Shown in pieces: positions 44,768 through 54,132 of a DNA stretch of 64,000 bases. Made by a program: the position numbers and the translations under genes. The notes beneath the pieces are model-generated. The model had not been told where the DNA came from and searched no databases. It was given only the letters and a program-made list of their open reading frames with translations. Source of the stretch: JAUMBM01 sp964645715 (GTDB taxonomy: Bacteria; Bacteroidota; Bacteroidia; Chitinophagales; Saprospiraceae); contig CAZYAO010000014.1 in NCBI GenBank assembly GCA_964645715.1, positions 1 through 64,000 of the forward strand, in the 5' to 3' direction. Numbering within the stretch: position 1 is the stretch's first letter; each line of letters begins with the position of its first letter.

Positions 44768-45640
44768 ATGTCAGTTACCATTCATAAAAATATCGAATTG
44801 GAGGGCGCCCGCGGGCAGGCGGTACTGGTAGATCTCTATCACCCTGCCCACCAGTCGGGGCTTCCGACCGTCATTTTTGCGCATGGTTTTAAGGGATTTA
44901 AGGACTGGGGCGGGTGGGATCTTATTGCCCGACACTTTGCCAGTGCAGGTTTTGCCTTCCTCAAATTCAACTTTTCGCACAACGGCGTCACCTGCGACAA
45001 CCTCAGCTACCATACAGATATTGAAGCCTTTGGGCACAACAACTACAGCAAGGAACTAGCGGACTTGGACAGTGTCATCAATTGGGTAACCCATGGCATT
45101 GAGAACCTACCTGCTGAGGTATGTGATCCGGAGCGAATTTGTCTCATTGGCCACAGCCGGGGAGGAGGCATCAGTATTATTAAGGCTTCGCAGGACAGCA
45201 GAATAAAAGCGCTCATCACCTGGGCCGCCGTCGGTACGCTGGACTACGCCTGGCAGGAGCCGAGTTTCATTGATCGCTGGCGCGCCGAAGGCTTCTATGA
45301 AGTACAGAATCACCGGACCAAGCAGCGCTTTCCTATTTATTTTCAAATGTACCAGGACTTCATTGCGCACGAGCTTGCCTACGATACCCAGGCAGCCATA
45401 GCATCTCTTCAAATTCCTATATTGATTTTGCACGGCACAGCCGACGCCTCCATACCCCACGAAGCCGCGCTTCGACTAGCCTCCTGGCAGCCCGCTGCAA
45501 CGCTCAGGCTGTTGGAAGGAGCCGATCACAGTTTTGGCATGACGCACCCACTAATCACCCAACAACTGCCTGCGGATACAGAAAAGATAGTTGATTACAG
45601 CATTGAATTTCTGCGCCAACACATGGCCGACGGGAGCTAA
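44768..45640 (+). CDS. Alpha/beta hydrolase (serine esterase or peptidase-like)
   Basis: 290 aa without signal peptide. Nucleophile S130 in IGHSRGGG, oxyanion region FAHGFKGFKDWGGW, acid residue in LHGTADASIPHE, and His in LEGADHSFG. Substrate unknown; dienelactone-hydrolase-like or acyl-peptidase-like relatives are possible. 38 nt after cysS, perhaps cotranscribed. Confidence 0.82.
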   Translation: MSVTIHKNIELEGARGQAVLVDLYHPAHQSGLPTVIFAHGFKGFKDWGGWDLIARHFASAGFAFLKFNFSHNGVTCDNLSYHTDIEAFGHNNYSKELADLDSVINWVTHGIENLPAEVCDPERICLIGHSRGGGISIIKASQDSRIKALITWAAVGTLDYAWQEPSFIDRWRAEGFYEVQNHRTKQRFPIYFQMYQDFIAHELAYDTQAAIASLQIPILILHGTADASIPHEAALRLASWQPAATLRLLEGADHSFGMTHPLITQQLPADTEKIVDYSIEFLRQHMADGS

Positions 45641-45644
45641 TTGT

Positions 45645-45669
45645 TGGCTATGAAAATCAGTTTTTAGCC
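45645..45669. terminator. Weak hairpin between convergent genes
   Basis: GGCTA and TAGCC enclose AAAA-TCAG-TTTT, giving a mostly AT stem with a small bulge. It lies between the hydrolase and helicase stops and could stop transcription from both sides. Confidence 0.35.
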
Positions 45670-45701
45670 ACTTCACTTCGCACATACCTATTAGAAAGAA
45701 G

Positions 45702-48700
45702 CTAGTTGGTAGTGCCCGTTCGAACCTCAACCACACTAGCCCGCCAGGGGAAATGTACCCGGTAGCCTACAATTTTTCCGGGCGAGGCGGCCTGCAATGC
45801 CTCTCCAGCCAATGACAACCAGGCACCCAAGTCCCTGGCGTTCTGCTCGATCTGGTCACCAATAACGGTAGCATCCAGGATAATCAACCGCCCCTCCGGC
45901 AGGGTAATTACCCAGTCAATAACTGCTGAAAACAACTGTCCCCCTTTAGGATAGACCAGCGGAAGGCGGCGCTCTACAGACAAGGCCCCTTGCGCACCCA
46001 GCCACTGTTGCCACTGCATTGAAAGCCGGCAGAGCGCGGCAGCATCTACTTCCGGCGGCGGCGGCTCTGCAGACAACAAGCGATAACGTTCAATCATTGC
46101 ATCAGCGAGGTCCATTCTTTCCGACACCTCCAGCAGCACATCATCAGCCATAAGCCACTGATTGATCAGTTTGAGCCACACCCCAATTTCCACCAACGGC
46201 ATTCCCCCCAGCGGCTGACCATAGGCAACTACCTGTGCAGTGTAGAAAGTACGGCCATACTTTTCTGCATACCCAACAGGATCCAACCGATACTCATCGT
46301 GGGACAAAGTTCCACTACCCGCCTCCGGGAAGAAAGGCAGCTCGGCAGGCAGCGGTGCTCCCGCTACTTCCTCTGCTGCCGCTACCCGGTTTTTCGTATC
46401 CTTGGAGAGGAAGCAGCCAGCCCAATCCCAAGGCGTTTCATCGGTAAGTGGATCCAGTACAGGAATAGATTCATCCCCTTGGTTAAACACTCGGTTGAGC
46501 CACTTAGTATCGGCCGTACTGGTCGGGAAAATTTGATAGTCCCTTGCTCTGGTGAGGCCTACATAGAGCAGTCGAGCCTCCTCTTCCAGCGCCTGTTTTT
46601 TCTTAAGCACCTTCCAATGACTTTCATCGACACGCTGTTGCAGCGGTGTCCCGCGCATATAGGTATCATAAGGAAAAGTCCAATACCGGATCCAGCGATT
46701 GGCCAGAATGTCATGAAGCTGTGGCGTTTCATTTTCGGCAATCAGTTCGAGGCCCCAGACCTCTGCTTTGAGTGCACTATCCAGATCGCACGCAATGACA
46801 GCCGGCCACTCGAGGCCTTTACTTTTGTGATACGTGAGTACATTGACAGCCTGTGGACTCTCCCCTGCACCCTGTGCATCCTCTGCCCGGCGCGCGCGTT
46901 GGCCCAGCCAAAGCAAGAACCCACCCAGCGAAGCTGCTGATTGCATTTGATTACAGCTCACCTCATAGTCCAGCGCGAGGCGGCGAAGCTGATCTATATT
47001 GGCCAGTCGCTGCGACGCCTGTCCCCAGGCCAGCACGATCTGCTCCAGTGCAAGATCTTTCCACACACGGTGCAGCAGCTCAGCACTTGACAACTGCCCC
47101 GTCAGGGGTCGAAGCGCATTGAGGCGTGCGATAAAAGGATCCTCCTCGGCCCACCGCAGCGAAGGATACCTCCCCTGCCCCTCCACTTTTTCCAGATAGC
47201 TAAGTCTGTCATCGACAATTTCCTGCAGCGGCTTACGCGCAGCCAGCAATTGAATTTCTGCATTGGAAAGTGAGTCCTCCTCATTGAGGAGATACTTGAG
47301 GCAAGCCAGTACGAGGCAAGCCTCCGGCGTTGACAACAGGCCCTTGCGGGGCAAGGCGGCCTGCAGGCCAGCCGTATGAAGTGCAGCGGCCATTTTTTCA
47401 CAATTGCTGTTGTTGCGGCAGAGAATAGCAATATCTCCGGGCACTGCCCGGCGCAACTTTTTGGTATCGCGATCCTCCACCAGCGGCCCATCGTTTAGCC
47501 ATTCCGCAATAGCCTGCGCGACACGTTCATACGTCCAGGCCGCTGCGGGAGCCCTTTTTCCCCCATCCTCTTTGGTAAAATGCCAATGCACGAGCGCCCT
47601 ACCCTGTCCTGTGGCATCTTGCCGACGAGGGTTGAGTGCCACCTGGTCGGCTGGCAGCGATGAAAAAGCCTTGGTAAAGATAGCATTTGCTGCGAGTACC
47701 AGATCGGAGCGGGAACGCCAGGAGTCGGTCTGAATATTCTCCGGCCGTATGCCCCCGGTAGCCTCGACGATAGCCTGCATGAGTGCCGGCTCTGCCCCCC
47801 GAAACCCATAGATTGACTGCTTGGGATCCCCTACCCAAACGCTATTTTTGGCCAGTCGCGACAATTTAAGAAAAATACTCAACTGTATAGGACTGGTATC
47901 CTGAAACTCATCCACCATCAGCAGATCGAGCTCATCCTTCAGCACTGCCCTGACTTCCTCCCTGTCCAGCAGCCGATTGACCAATACCTCCATGTCGGTA
48001 TAGTCGATTAATCCACGGCGATGCTTATAGGAAGCGTACTCCCGAAGTGCGTCGATTGCCATTTGAAACAACAGGTACGCGAAGCGGAATATGTCCTCCT
48101 GGAAGGCCCCCATCTCCTCGTGGCGGTTTGCGAAAGCGACCAGATCCTCCACCAAGCCTGCACTTTTGACACTAGGCTCCAGCTTAGCAATACGCGCCCA
48201 CTGATGCCAGAAGAGCTCCTGTCGCAGTTCGTACTCGCGCAATGAGGCCCTGAGCAGACTCAGCACATCCGCTGTTTTTTTGGTAGCATCCTTACTTTCC
48301 GCAAGCGCCTCAATACTCTCACGCAGCAAAGTTGCCAGCCGCCGGTGAGCCACCTCTACGGTCAGGGAAGGGTCGACGGCCGGCAACAGCTGCCGGTAGG
48401 TCTCCGCCGATTTTTGGCAGCTGACAGAAAGCCCCTCCAGAGAAATATCGTTGGCGCGAGCGAGATCAGCGATAGCCCTCAGCTCCCTGCGCCAGTCAAA
48501 GCTACCCCCTTTAGCATTATACCCGAGGCGATCGCAGAGCAGATCCATCTCCTCAATTAGCTCCATGGAAAGAGAGGCGGATAAACTCTGGTTGAAAATT
48601 AGCTGCTCGTCCCCCTCCGGTAAAATATCCACCAATGGCGAGACCCCCGCCTCGAAAGCGAAGCGCCGCAACAACTTGATTCCAAGTCCATGGACAGTAC

Positions 48701-48929
48701 CGATAAGCGAATTGGACAGCGCGTCTGCTGCTTGTGGCATATTGGCTGCGAGCAGCCTCACCCGCAACCGTTCCTGCAGCTCAGCTGCAGCCTTCCGGGT
48801 AAAAGTAGTTGCGATGATGCCCGAGGGGCGGACCTGGCCGGACGCCAACAGACCCACGAGCTCCGAGGTAAGGCGAAAGGTTTTTCCGCTACCAGCGCCA
48901 GCGGAAATAATTTTAAAATTATCGTACAT
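45702..48929 (-). CDS. UvrD/AddA/RecB-like superfamily 1 helicase with degenerate nuclease domain
   Basis: 1075 aa. Helicase motifs: I SAGAGSGKT (9-17), Ia TTFTRKAAAELQERL (41-55), II DEFQD (340-344), III GDPKQSIYGFRGA (367-379), V YHKSKGLEW (about 699), VI LLYVGLTRAR (about 785). The C-terminus resembles an AddA/RecB nuclease domain: SAVIDWVI keeps the first Asp, but the D-x-K motif reads LDATV (about 1015), lacking the catalytic lysine. It probably works in double-strand-break repair as an AddA-like motor. No AddB/RecC partner lies in the window. Start ATG at 48929. Confidence 0.88.
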   Translation of the reverse strand: MYDNFKIISAGAGSGKTFRLTSELVGLLASGQVRPSGIIATTFTRKAAAELQERLRVRLLAANMPQAADALSNSLIGTVHGLGIKLLRRFAFEAGVSPLVDILPEGDEQLIFNQSLSASLSMELIEEMDLLCDRLGYNAKGGSFDWRRELRAIADLARANDISLEGLSVSCQKSAETYRQLLPAVDPSLTVEVAHRRLATLLRESIEALAESKDATKKTADVLSLLRASLREYELRQELFWHQWARIAKLEPSVKSAGLVEDLVAFANRHEEMGAFQEDIFRFAYLLFQMAIDALREYASYKHRRGLIDYTDMEVLVNRLLDREEVRAVLKDELDLLMVDEFQDTSPIQLSIFLKLSRLAKNSVWVGDPKQSIYGFRGAEPALMQAIVEATGGIRPENIQTDSWRSRSDLVLAANAIFTKAFSSLPADQVALNPRRQDATGQGRALVHWHFTKEDGGKRAPAAAWTYERVAQAIAEWLNDGPLVEDRDTKKLRRAVPGDIAILCRNNSNCEKMAAALHTAGLQAALPRKGLLSTPEACLVLACLKYLLNEEDSLSNAEIQLLAARKPLQEIVDDRLSYLEKVEGQGRYPSLRWAEEDPFIARLNALRPLTGQLSSAELLHRVWKDLALEQIVLAWGQASQRLANIDQLRRLALDYEVSCNQMQSAASLGGFLLWLGQRARRAEDAQGAGESPQAVNVLTYHKSKGLEWPAVIACDLDSALKAEVWGLELIAENETPQLHDILANRWIRYWTFPYDTYMRGTPLQQRVDESHWKVLKKKQALEEEARLLYVGLTRARDYQIFPTSTADTKWLNRVFNQGDESIPVLDPLTDETPWDWAGCFLSKDTKNRVAAAEEVAGAPLPAELPFFPEAGSGTLSHDEYRLDPVGYAEKYGRTFYTAQVVAYGQPLGGMPLVEIGVWLKLINQWLMADDVLLEVSERMDLADAMIERYRLLSAEPPPPEVDAAALCRLSMQWQQWLGAQGALSVERRLPLVYPKGGQLFSAVIDWVITLPEGRLIILDATVIGDQIEQNARDLGAWLSLAGEALQAASPGKIVGYRVHFPWRASVVEVRTGTTN

Positions 48930-49015
48930 ACATCACACTTAGGAAGCGAGGCATTGATAACGCAAAGGCTATAAACGACAAAGAGGCCGGGGTTTTACAG
49001 CAGACGAAGCGCGCA

Positions 49016-49942
49016 TTAATCACGCAAAGGCATCAACTGATAGCCCTCAGCCCGAAGCAATGCAATGAGGCCATCCGCACCGGCGAGGTGGCCAGCGCCT
49101 ACGGCAAAAAAGACCGTTTCGCGGCGCATCATTTTGGCCATAGGCTCAATCCAATTGCGGTTGCGATTGGTCAGAAGCACTTGCTGGAAGCCTTCGATAC
49201 CCTCCTCTGCTTCCACCAGCTCCTGCAGCTTAATAATATTCTGGTTTTTATAATGTCCTATGAGTACATCCAGCGGATCTTCGTCCTCCTCATAGGATCC
49301 TCTATCACCGCCGGCGACAGCCTCTACCAACATTTTGGCCTGCACGGCATACGGGATACTATCGAACAAGCTCAGCTGGTAAGCAATAGATTCGAGGCCT
49401 TCGATTTTTTTATTGCTTTCCTGTGCCATGCTGGTGAGCTCCATTTCATAGCTTTTCATTCCATCCATTGCCATTTCGGTGCCATCCCCACCCATATCAT
49501 TGGAAGCGAGTACAGAGAGGAAGATAGGCTTCACCTGCTCCAGCATACTTAGCGGCAGCCCTAGTTCGTCGAAATGATTTTTCACCAGGCGATATTCACC
49601 CTCTGTCAGCAGATCCCGCAGGCTGGTATCATTTTTCATGGTCATATTGCCGAGCATGGAAAAGAGCATCATAGGATTGTCCATATTTTCGGTATCGATT
49701 TCGAAGGTGACCGTAGCGGATGCATTGAAGGCACGTTTCACACTTTCGGGCAGGAAGAAATCCGATGCGGGGATCATGTGGATTGTCCCGAACAGATAGC
49801 TGGGCTGTCGGAGACTATTACCACTGATTTCCCAGAGCAGGCTATTTTCGGTCGAGGCAGGAGCGAGACTGGGCTGCGCCCAGAGAGAAGTCAGTAACAG
49901 GGAAAAAAGCAGGGATAGTCCTGAAGATTTAGGAAGATTCAT
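49016..49942 (-). CDS. TraB/GumN-family protein
   Basis: 308 aa from the ATG at 49942; a GTG at 50026 would add 28 residues. Signal peptide (PKSSGLSLLFSLLLTSLWAQ). Hallmarks are GTIHMIPASDF near residue 52 (H55) and the C-terminal AVGAGHLAGADGLIALL. The family is thought to be membrane or periplasmic proteases of the Tiki type; activity here is untested. Same strand as the helicase gene but 86 nt upstream of it. Confidence 0.87.
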   Translation of the reverse strand: MNLPKSSGLSLLFSLLLTSLWAQPSLAPASTENSLLWEISGNSLRQPSYLFGTIHMIPASDFFLPESVKRAFNASATVTFEIDTENMDNPMMLFSMLGNMTMKNDTSLRDLLTEGEYRLVKNHFDELGLPLSMLEQVKPIFLSVLASNDMGGDGTEMAMDGMKSYEMELTSMAQESNKKIEGLESIAYQLSLFDSIPYAVQAKMLVEAVAGGDRGSYEEDEDPLDVLIGHYKNQNIIKLQELVEAEEGIEGFQQVLLTNRNRNWIEPMAKMMRRETVFFAVGAGHLAGADGLIALLRAEGYQLMPLRD

Positions 49943-50145
49943 GACTGATAATTTATCGGTTAGCATTAGCACAAATACAAAAAAAACAAAAATAAGCAAG
50001 ATGTTATGAATAAACACGCGAGGCACATAAAAGATAAGCCCGTCAGTTACAAACGCGGTATTTTACAAAAAAGTGTCAGAAGAAAGCGTCCCCCTGGACC
50101 CTGAGGCCGGCAAGTGGGCAGCAATTTTATATCTTCGCAACAAAT

Positions 50146-51018
50146 ATGCAGGTTATGGACGAGAAAAGCAAAGGCATACTGGCTACGGTTGTAGCCGCCC
50201 TGTTGTGGAGTACGGGAGGACTTTTCATAAAGCTGCTGCCACAGGATGCTATGACCATATTATTCTACCGTTCGCTGTACGCGGCCATTCTGTTTGGCAT
50301 CGTATATCGGCGGGAGCTCCTGCACATGAACCGGCAGATGTGGCTCAACAGCTTTTTTTATGCATTTCTGCTCATCACCTTTGTCGTTTCCACCAAGCTT
50401 ACGACGGCCGCCAACGCCATTTTCCTGCAATATACCGGTACAGCCTACATACTGCTGCTTGAGCCCTGGCTGCTAAAGACCGAGCGGAAGCTCGTAGACA
50501 TAGTAACCACCATTGTCTGCTTTGCCGGCATGGGTTTATTTTTTCTTGACGACTTTGACGCCAGCGGCGGCATGGGCATGGCGTTGGCAGCTATCTCGGG
50601 GCTTCTGCTGGCAGCCCTGTTTCTGGGCCAGCGGCTCAACGCCCCGCGCTACCATGTAGCCAGCATTTTTTGGGGAAACCTGTGGGTCATGCTGGCGGGG
50701 GTCCCCTTTTGGTGGGCTTCGCCACCTGCTACCGGCGAGGAGCACCTGATGCTGGGCTTTCTAGGGTTTGTGCAGATTGGCATGGGTTATTTACTGTTTA
50801 CCTATGGCCTGCAGCGCATATTGGCTGTGGAGAGTGTACTTATCAGCATGCTGGAGCCCGTGCTCAACCCCGTATGGGTCATTATCGGCTACGGCGAATG
50901 GCCTGCACCAATGGCCATTGCGGGCGGACTCATTGTACTCATCGCACTAGCAGCCCGTATACTCATACTGGAGTACCAGCGGCGGCAGGAAAAAAGCCAG
51001 CTTGTGGAAAACAGCTGA
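50146..51018 (+). CDS. DMT-superfamily (EamA) permease
   Basis: 290 aa, ten predicted membrane helices in two EamA repeats. Conserved pieces include LLWSTGGLFIKLLP in helix 1 and VLISMLEPVLNPVWVIIGYGE near the end of the second repeat. Members export amino acids or other metabolites; the substrate is unknown. A near-consensus TATCTTCGC at 50130-50138 precedes the gene closely. Confidence 0.87.
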   Translation: MQVMDEKSKGILATVVAALLWSTGGLFIKLLPQDAMTILFYRSLYAAILFGIVYRRELLHMNRQMWLNSFFYAFLLITFVVSTKLTTAANAIFLQYTGTAYILLLEPWLLKTERKLVDIVTTIVCFAGMGLFFLDDFDASGGMGMALAAISGLLLAALFLGQRLNAPRYHVASIFWGNLWVMLAGVPFWWASPPATGEEHLMLGFLGFVQIGMGYLLFTYGLQRILAVESVLISMLEPVLNPVWVIIGYGEWPAPMAIAGGLIVLIALAARILILEYQRRQEKSQLVENS

Positions 51019-51069
51019 CGGGATTTGTAAAAAAACCTTATCTTTATCCGTAATAAAAACCACCTGATC

Positions 51070-52638
51070 ATGCCGTTAAAAATCCCGCACATCCCTGCGG
51101 TGCAAGATGTTGCAAGCCGGTTGATCAAGCGCAGTATTGTGCTGGTACAAAAAATAGACCAGCCCCGGTTGTCGGCGGCTGCGCAGCAGCGACAGGTGCT
51201 CAAGTTGCTGCTGCGCAGATCGGCGGCTACCGCCATCGGCAAGCATTATCAGTTTGGGCGGCTGCAGAAAGCAAAGAATCTGTTTGAGGCATACCAGCAG
51301 CAACTACCAATACACGACTACGATTTGATTTTCAACCAGTGGTGGCACCGTTGTCTGGAGGGTGAAGCGGATGTATGCTGGCCGGGCACTGTCAGGCACT
51401 TTGCGCTCAGTTCGGGCACAGCAGGTGCTGCCAGCAAGTACATTCCCGTGACCTTTGCCATGACCCGGGCCATGCGGCATGCGGCGCTGCGCATGTTTGC
51501 CTGCCTGCCCAAATACAACCTGCCCGATAGTTTTTTTGGCAAAGACTGGCTGATGATTGGCGGCAGCGCCAGCCTGCAGCAGCTGCCTACGGGCGCTTAT
51601 GCGGGCGACCTTAGCGGCATCAATGCTGGTCGGCCGCCGGTATGGGTAAGGCGGTACTACAAGCCAGGCATAGCCGTTGCGCGACTGCCCAACTGGGATC
51701 AGCGGGTAAAGGCCATTGTACAGCAGGCTCATAAGTGGGATATAGCTGCCATGATGGGCATTCCGTCCTGGGTACAGCTCACACTGGAGCACATCATAGC
51801 CCACCATAAGCTCAGCAACATCCACGAGTTGTGGCCCAACCTGCAAGTTTTTGCCACCGGAGGTGTAGCCTTCGAGCCCTACCGGAAAAGCTTTGAGCAA
51901 CTGCTGCGCGAGCCGCTCCTCTACATGGATTCCTACCTTGCCTCTGAAGGCTTCGTTGCCTTTCAGTCGCGGCCCGGCACCCATGCCATGAAAATGGTGC
52001 TCGACAACGGAATTTTTTACGAGTTCATTCCTTTCAACGACGACAATTTCGATGAAGAGGGCATGCCGAAACCAAGTGCAATGACACTCACCATTGACGA
52101 AGTAGAAGCCGGCATTGACTATGCCCTGTTGCTCAGCAGCTGTGCAGGCGCCTGGCGCTACCTGATTGGCGATACGGTGCGCTTCACTGACCCTGCGCAG
52201 CAGGAAATCATCATTAGCGGTCGCACCAAACATTTTTTGAGTATGTGTGGTGAGCACCTAAGTGTTGACAACATGAACAAGGCCATTATGCAGGTCGAGC
52301 AGCGGTTGAATATGGCCATTCCGGAATACACCGTAGGCGGCATCAAAGCCGGCGGGCACTTTGGCCACCATTGGTACGTAGGCTGCCGGCAGCCTCCTGC
52401 CAATGCGCAGCTTTTTCTTCAACTGCTGGATGAGGCGCTCATGCAAGTCAATGACGATTATAAGGCGGAGCGCTCTGCCATGCTCGATGCACCCAAGGTG
52501 AGTTTTCTGCCTGTACACGTCTTTAACGACTGGCAGCGGGAACGCGGGCGCCTCAACGGGCAGAGTAAGATTCCACGGGTAATGAAGGGCGGCCAGCTGG
52601 CTGGCTGGCAGCATTTTTTGGAAGAAAAAAATATATAA
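51070..52638 (+). CDS. GH3-like acyl-adenylating enzyme
   Basis: 522 aa. Similar to the plant GH3 'auxin-responsive' family, which activates carboxylates with ATP and joins them to amino acids. The ATP motif SSGTAGAASKYIPV starts at S114. Later blocks YMDSYLASEGFVAFQ and YLIGDTVRFTDP and the C-terminal ISGRTKHFLSMCGEHLSVDN agree with the family. The natural substrate in Bacteroidota is unknown. 51 nt after the permease and 32 nt before a secreted esterase. Confidence 0.86.
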   Translation: MPLKIPHIPAVQDVASRLIKRSIVLVQKIDQPRLSAAAQQRQVLKLLLRRSAATAIGKHYQFGRLQKAKNLFEAYQQQLPIHDYDLIFNQWWHRCLEGEADVCWPGTVRHFALSSGTAGAASKYIPVTFAMTRAMRHAALRMFACLPKYNLPDSFFGKDWLMIGGSASLQQLPTGAYAGDLSGINAGRPPVWVRRYYKPGIAVARLPNWDQRVKAIVQQAHKWDIAAMMGIPSWVQLTLEHIIAHHKLSNIHELWPNLQVFATGGVAFEPYRKSFEQLLREPLLYMDSYLASEGFVAFQSRPGTHAMKMVLDNGIFYEFIPFNDDNFDEEGMPKPSAMTLTIDEVEAGIDYALLLSSCAGAWRYLIGDTVRFTDPAQQEIIISGRTKHFLSMCGEHLSVDNMNKAIMQVEQRLNMAIPEYTVGGIKAGGHFGHHWYVGCRQPPANAQLFLQLLDEALMQVNDDYKAERSAMLDAPKVSFLPVHVFNDWQRERGRLNGQSKIPRVMKGGQLAGWQHFLEEKNI

Positions 52639-52670
52639 CCCTTTTGCTGGCTGCGCCAGCGAGTTGTGTA

Positions 52671-53486
52671 ATGAACAAACAGAGACGTATGCGCAAATTC
52701 TGGCAGGTAGCGGTAGCCATGTTGCTGGCCGTTTCGGCAACGCTGTCCAATAAGCTGTGGGCTCAACAGAGCTCCCCCTACCAAAAACGTGTTTTTGTCA
52801 GTGCGGGTGACAGCCTGCCCTATCGCATCCTGTACCCTGCGGACTACCCTAAAGGGGGGCCTTACCCGCTGGTATTATTTTTGCACGGAGCCGGGGAACG
52901 CGGCCAGGATAACGAGGCCCAGCTGACCCATGGTGCCCGCTTGTTTGCCGACACCCTGGTCAGGCGTCAATTTCCGGCTATCGTAGTATTCCCGCAGTGT
53001 GCTGCTGATGACTATTGGGCGAGAATTGAATCCAAGCAAGTCGATGGTGAGCGGCAGCTCAGCTTTCCGTTTCATGAGGAGCCCGGTCCTTCTCTGGGCA
53101 TGGCCATGCAGTTGCTGGACAAGCTGCTGGCCGACGAGCCCATAGACAGCGGCCGCCTTTACCTTGGCGGTCTTTCCATGGGAGCCATGGGCAGCTTTGA
53201 ACTGCTGGCACGCCAGCCAAAGCTCTTTGCAGCCGCTTTTCCTATCTGTGGTGGCGGCAATCCCGCTCTCAGTCCCCTATATGCCCCCTATACGCCCCTA
53301 TGGATTTTCCACGGATCCGATGATAAGGTTGTCTTCCCCGAACTGTCTCGCCGGATGGTCAATGCCATTCGAGACCATGATATACCCGTGATCTACACAG
53401 AATACCCAGGTGTTGGCCACAATAGCTGGGACAATGCTTTTGCGGAGCCGCTCCTCCTGCCCTGGCTTTTTTCACATAAAAAATAA
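52671..53486 (+). CDS. Secreted alpha/beta hydrolase (esterase/phospholipase-like)
   Basis: 271 aa from the ATG at 52671; ATG 52689 is also possible. Signal peptide ends near LWAQ. Triad: S169 in GGLSMGAMG, Asp in FHGSDDKVV, His in GVGHNSWDNA. The oxyanion segment is LFLHGAGERGQDN. It resembles the esterase family often annotated as prolyl oligopeptidase or phospholipase; the substrate is unclear. Confidence 0.85.
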   Translation: MNKQRRMRKFWQVAVAMLLAVSATLSNKLWAQQSSPYQKRVFVSAGDSLPYRILYPADYPKGGPYPLVLFLHGAGERGQDNEAQLTHGARLFADTLVRRQFPAIVVFPQCAADDYWARIESKQVDGERQLSFPFHEEPGPSLGMAMQLLDKLLADEPIDSGRLYLGGLSMGAMGSFELLARQPKLFAAAFPICGGGNPALSPLYAPYTPLWIFHGSDDKVVFPELSRRMVNAIRDHDIPVIYTEYPGVGHNSWDNAFAEPLLLPWLFSHKK

Positions 53487-53606
53487 AAGCCGCGGCAGGC
53501 CTGTGCAACGGCCGGCGCGCAGCGGCAGGCAGTGGAGGCCAGCGACCACTTCAAAAACGGGGCGTAACCGAAAAGCCATACGAGTAGGACGATAAATTCA
53601 TGTATT

Positions 53607-54017
53607 ATGGGACATTACAAAATCGAAGAGATTGAGGGCATAGGCCCTGTGTATGGAGAAAAGCTCCGCACGGAGGGTATCAGCAATACGGAGCAACTGC
53701 TCGAGCAGACGCGTACGCCGGCCCTGCGCAAGCAGCTGGCCGAAAAGACCGGCCTATCTGATAAGCTGGTGCTGGATTTTGCCAACAAAGCGGATTTGCT
53801 GCGCGTCAAGGGTGTCGGGTCTGAGTTTTCTGATCTGCTGGAGGCTGCGGGCGTGGATACGGTCGCCGAACTTGCCCGTCGCAATGCAGACAACCTCTGC
53901 CAGAAGATGGCGGAAGTCAACGAGGAGAAACAATTGTGCCGGCGGGCGCCCAACCATACGGAAGTCAGCGCCTGGATTGAGTACGCTAAGGAGCTCCCGC
54001 GCGTATTGGAATACTAA
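53607..54017 (+). CDS. DUF4332 helix-hairpin-helix protein
   Basis: 136 aa, cytosolic. Two helix-hairpin-helix units, IEGIGPVYGEKLRTEGI (9-25) and VKGVGSEFSDLLEAAGV (68-84), match DUF4332, a fold like those that bind DNA. No catalytic residues are visible. It lies before mfd but has its own terminator, so they are not clearly linked. Confidence 0.85.
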   Translation: MGHYKIEEIEGIGPVYGEKLRTEGISNTEQLLEQTRTPALRKQLAEKTGLSDKLVLDFANKADLLRVKGVGSEFSDLLEAAGVDTVAELARRNADNLCQKMAEVNEEKQLCRRAPNHTEVSAWIEYAKELPRVLEY

Positions 54018-54041
54018 CTGTGAGAGGTGCGGCGCTACAGT

Positions 54042-54082
54042 GTGTGCAGCGAGCTGTGAAGGCTCGCTGCACACGGATTTTT
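54042..54082 (+). terminator. Terminator after the DUF4332 gene
   Basis: GTGTGCAGCGAGC (54042-54054) / GCTCGCTGCACAC (54062-54074), perfect 13-bp stem, loop TGTGAAG, then GGATTTTT. Confidence 0.75.
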
Positions 54083-54120
54083 ATGCTGCCAATTATGCAG
54101 ACAATACAGGCTGACAATTT

Positions 54121-54129
54121 TATCTTTGC
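54121..54129 (+). promoter_or_regulatory. -7 element abutting the mfd start codon
   Basis: TATCTTTGC ends four bases before the GTG start of mfd. By the usual spacing, transcription would begin at or next to the GTG, so the mRNA may be leaderless. No -33 TTG is seen at the proper distance. Confidence 0.5.
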
Positions 54130-54132
54130 GCC

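Noticed and set aside
51304..52257. 317-codon open frame antisense to the GH3-like gene
   Set aside because: Fully overlapped by a recognised gene on the other strand; no motif or start context.
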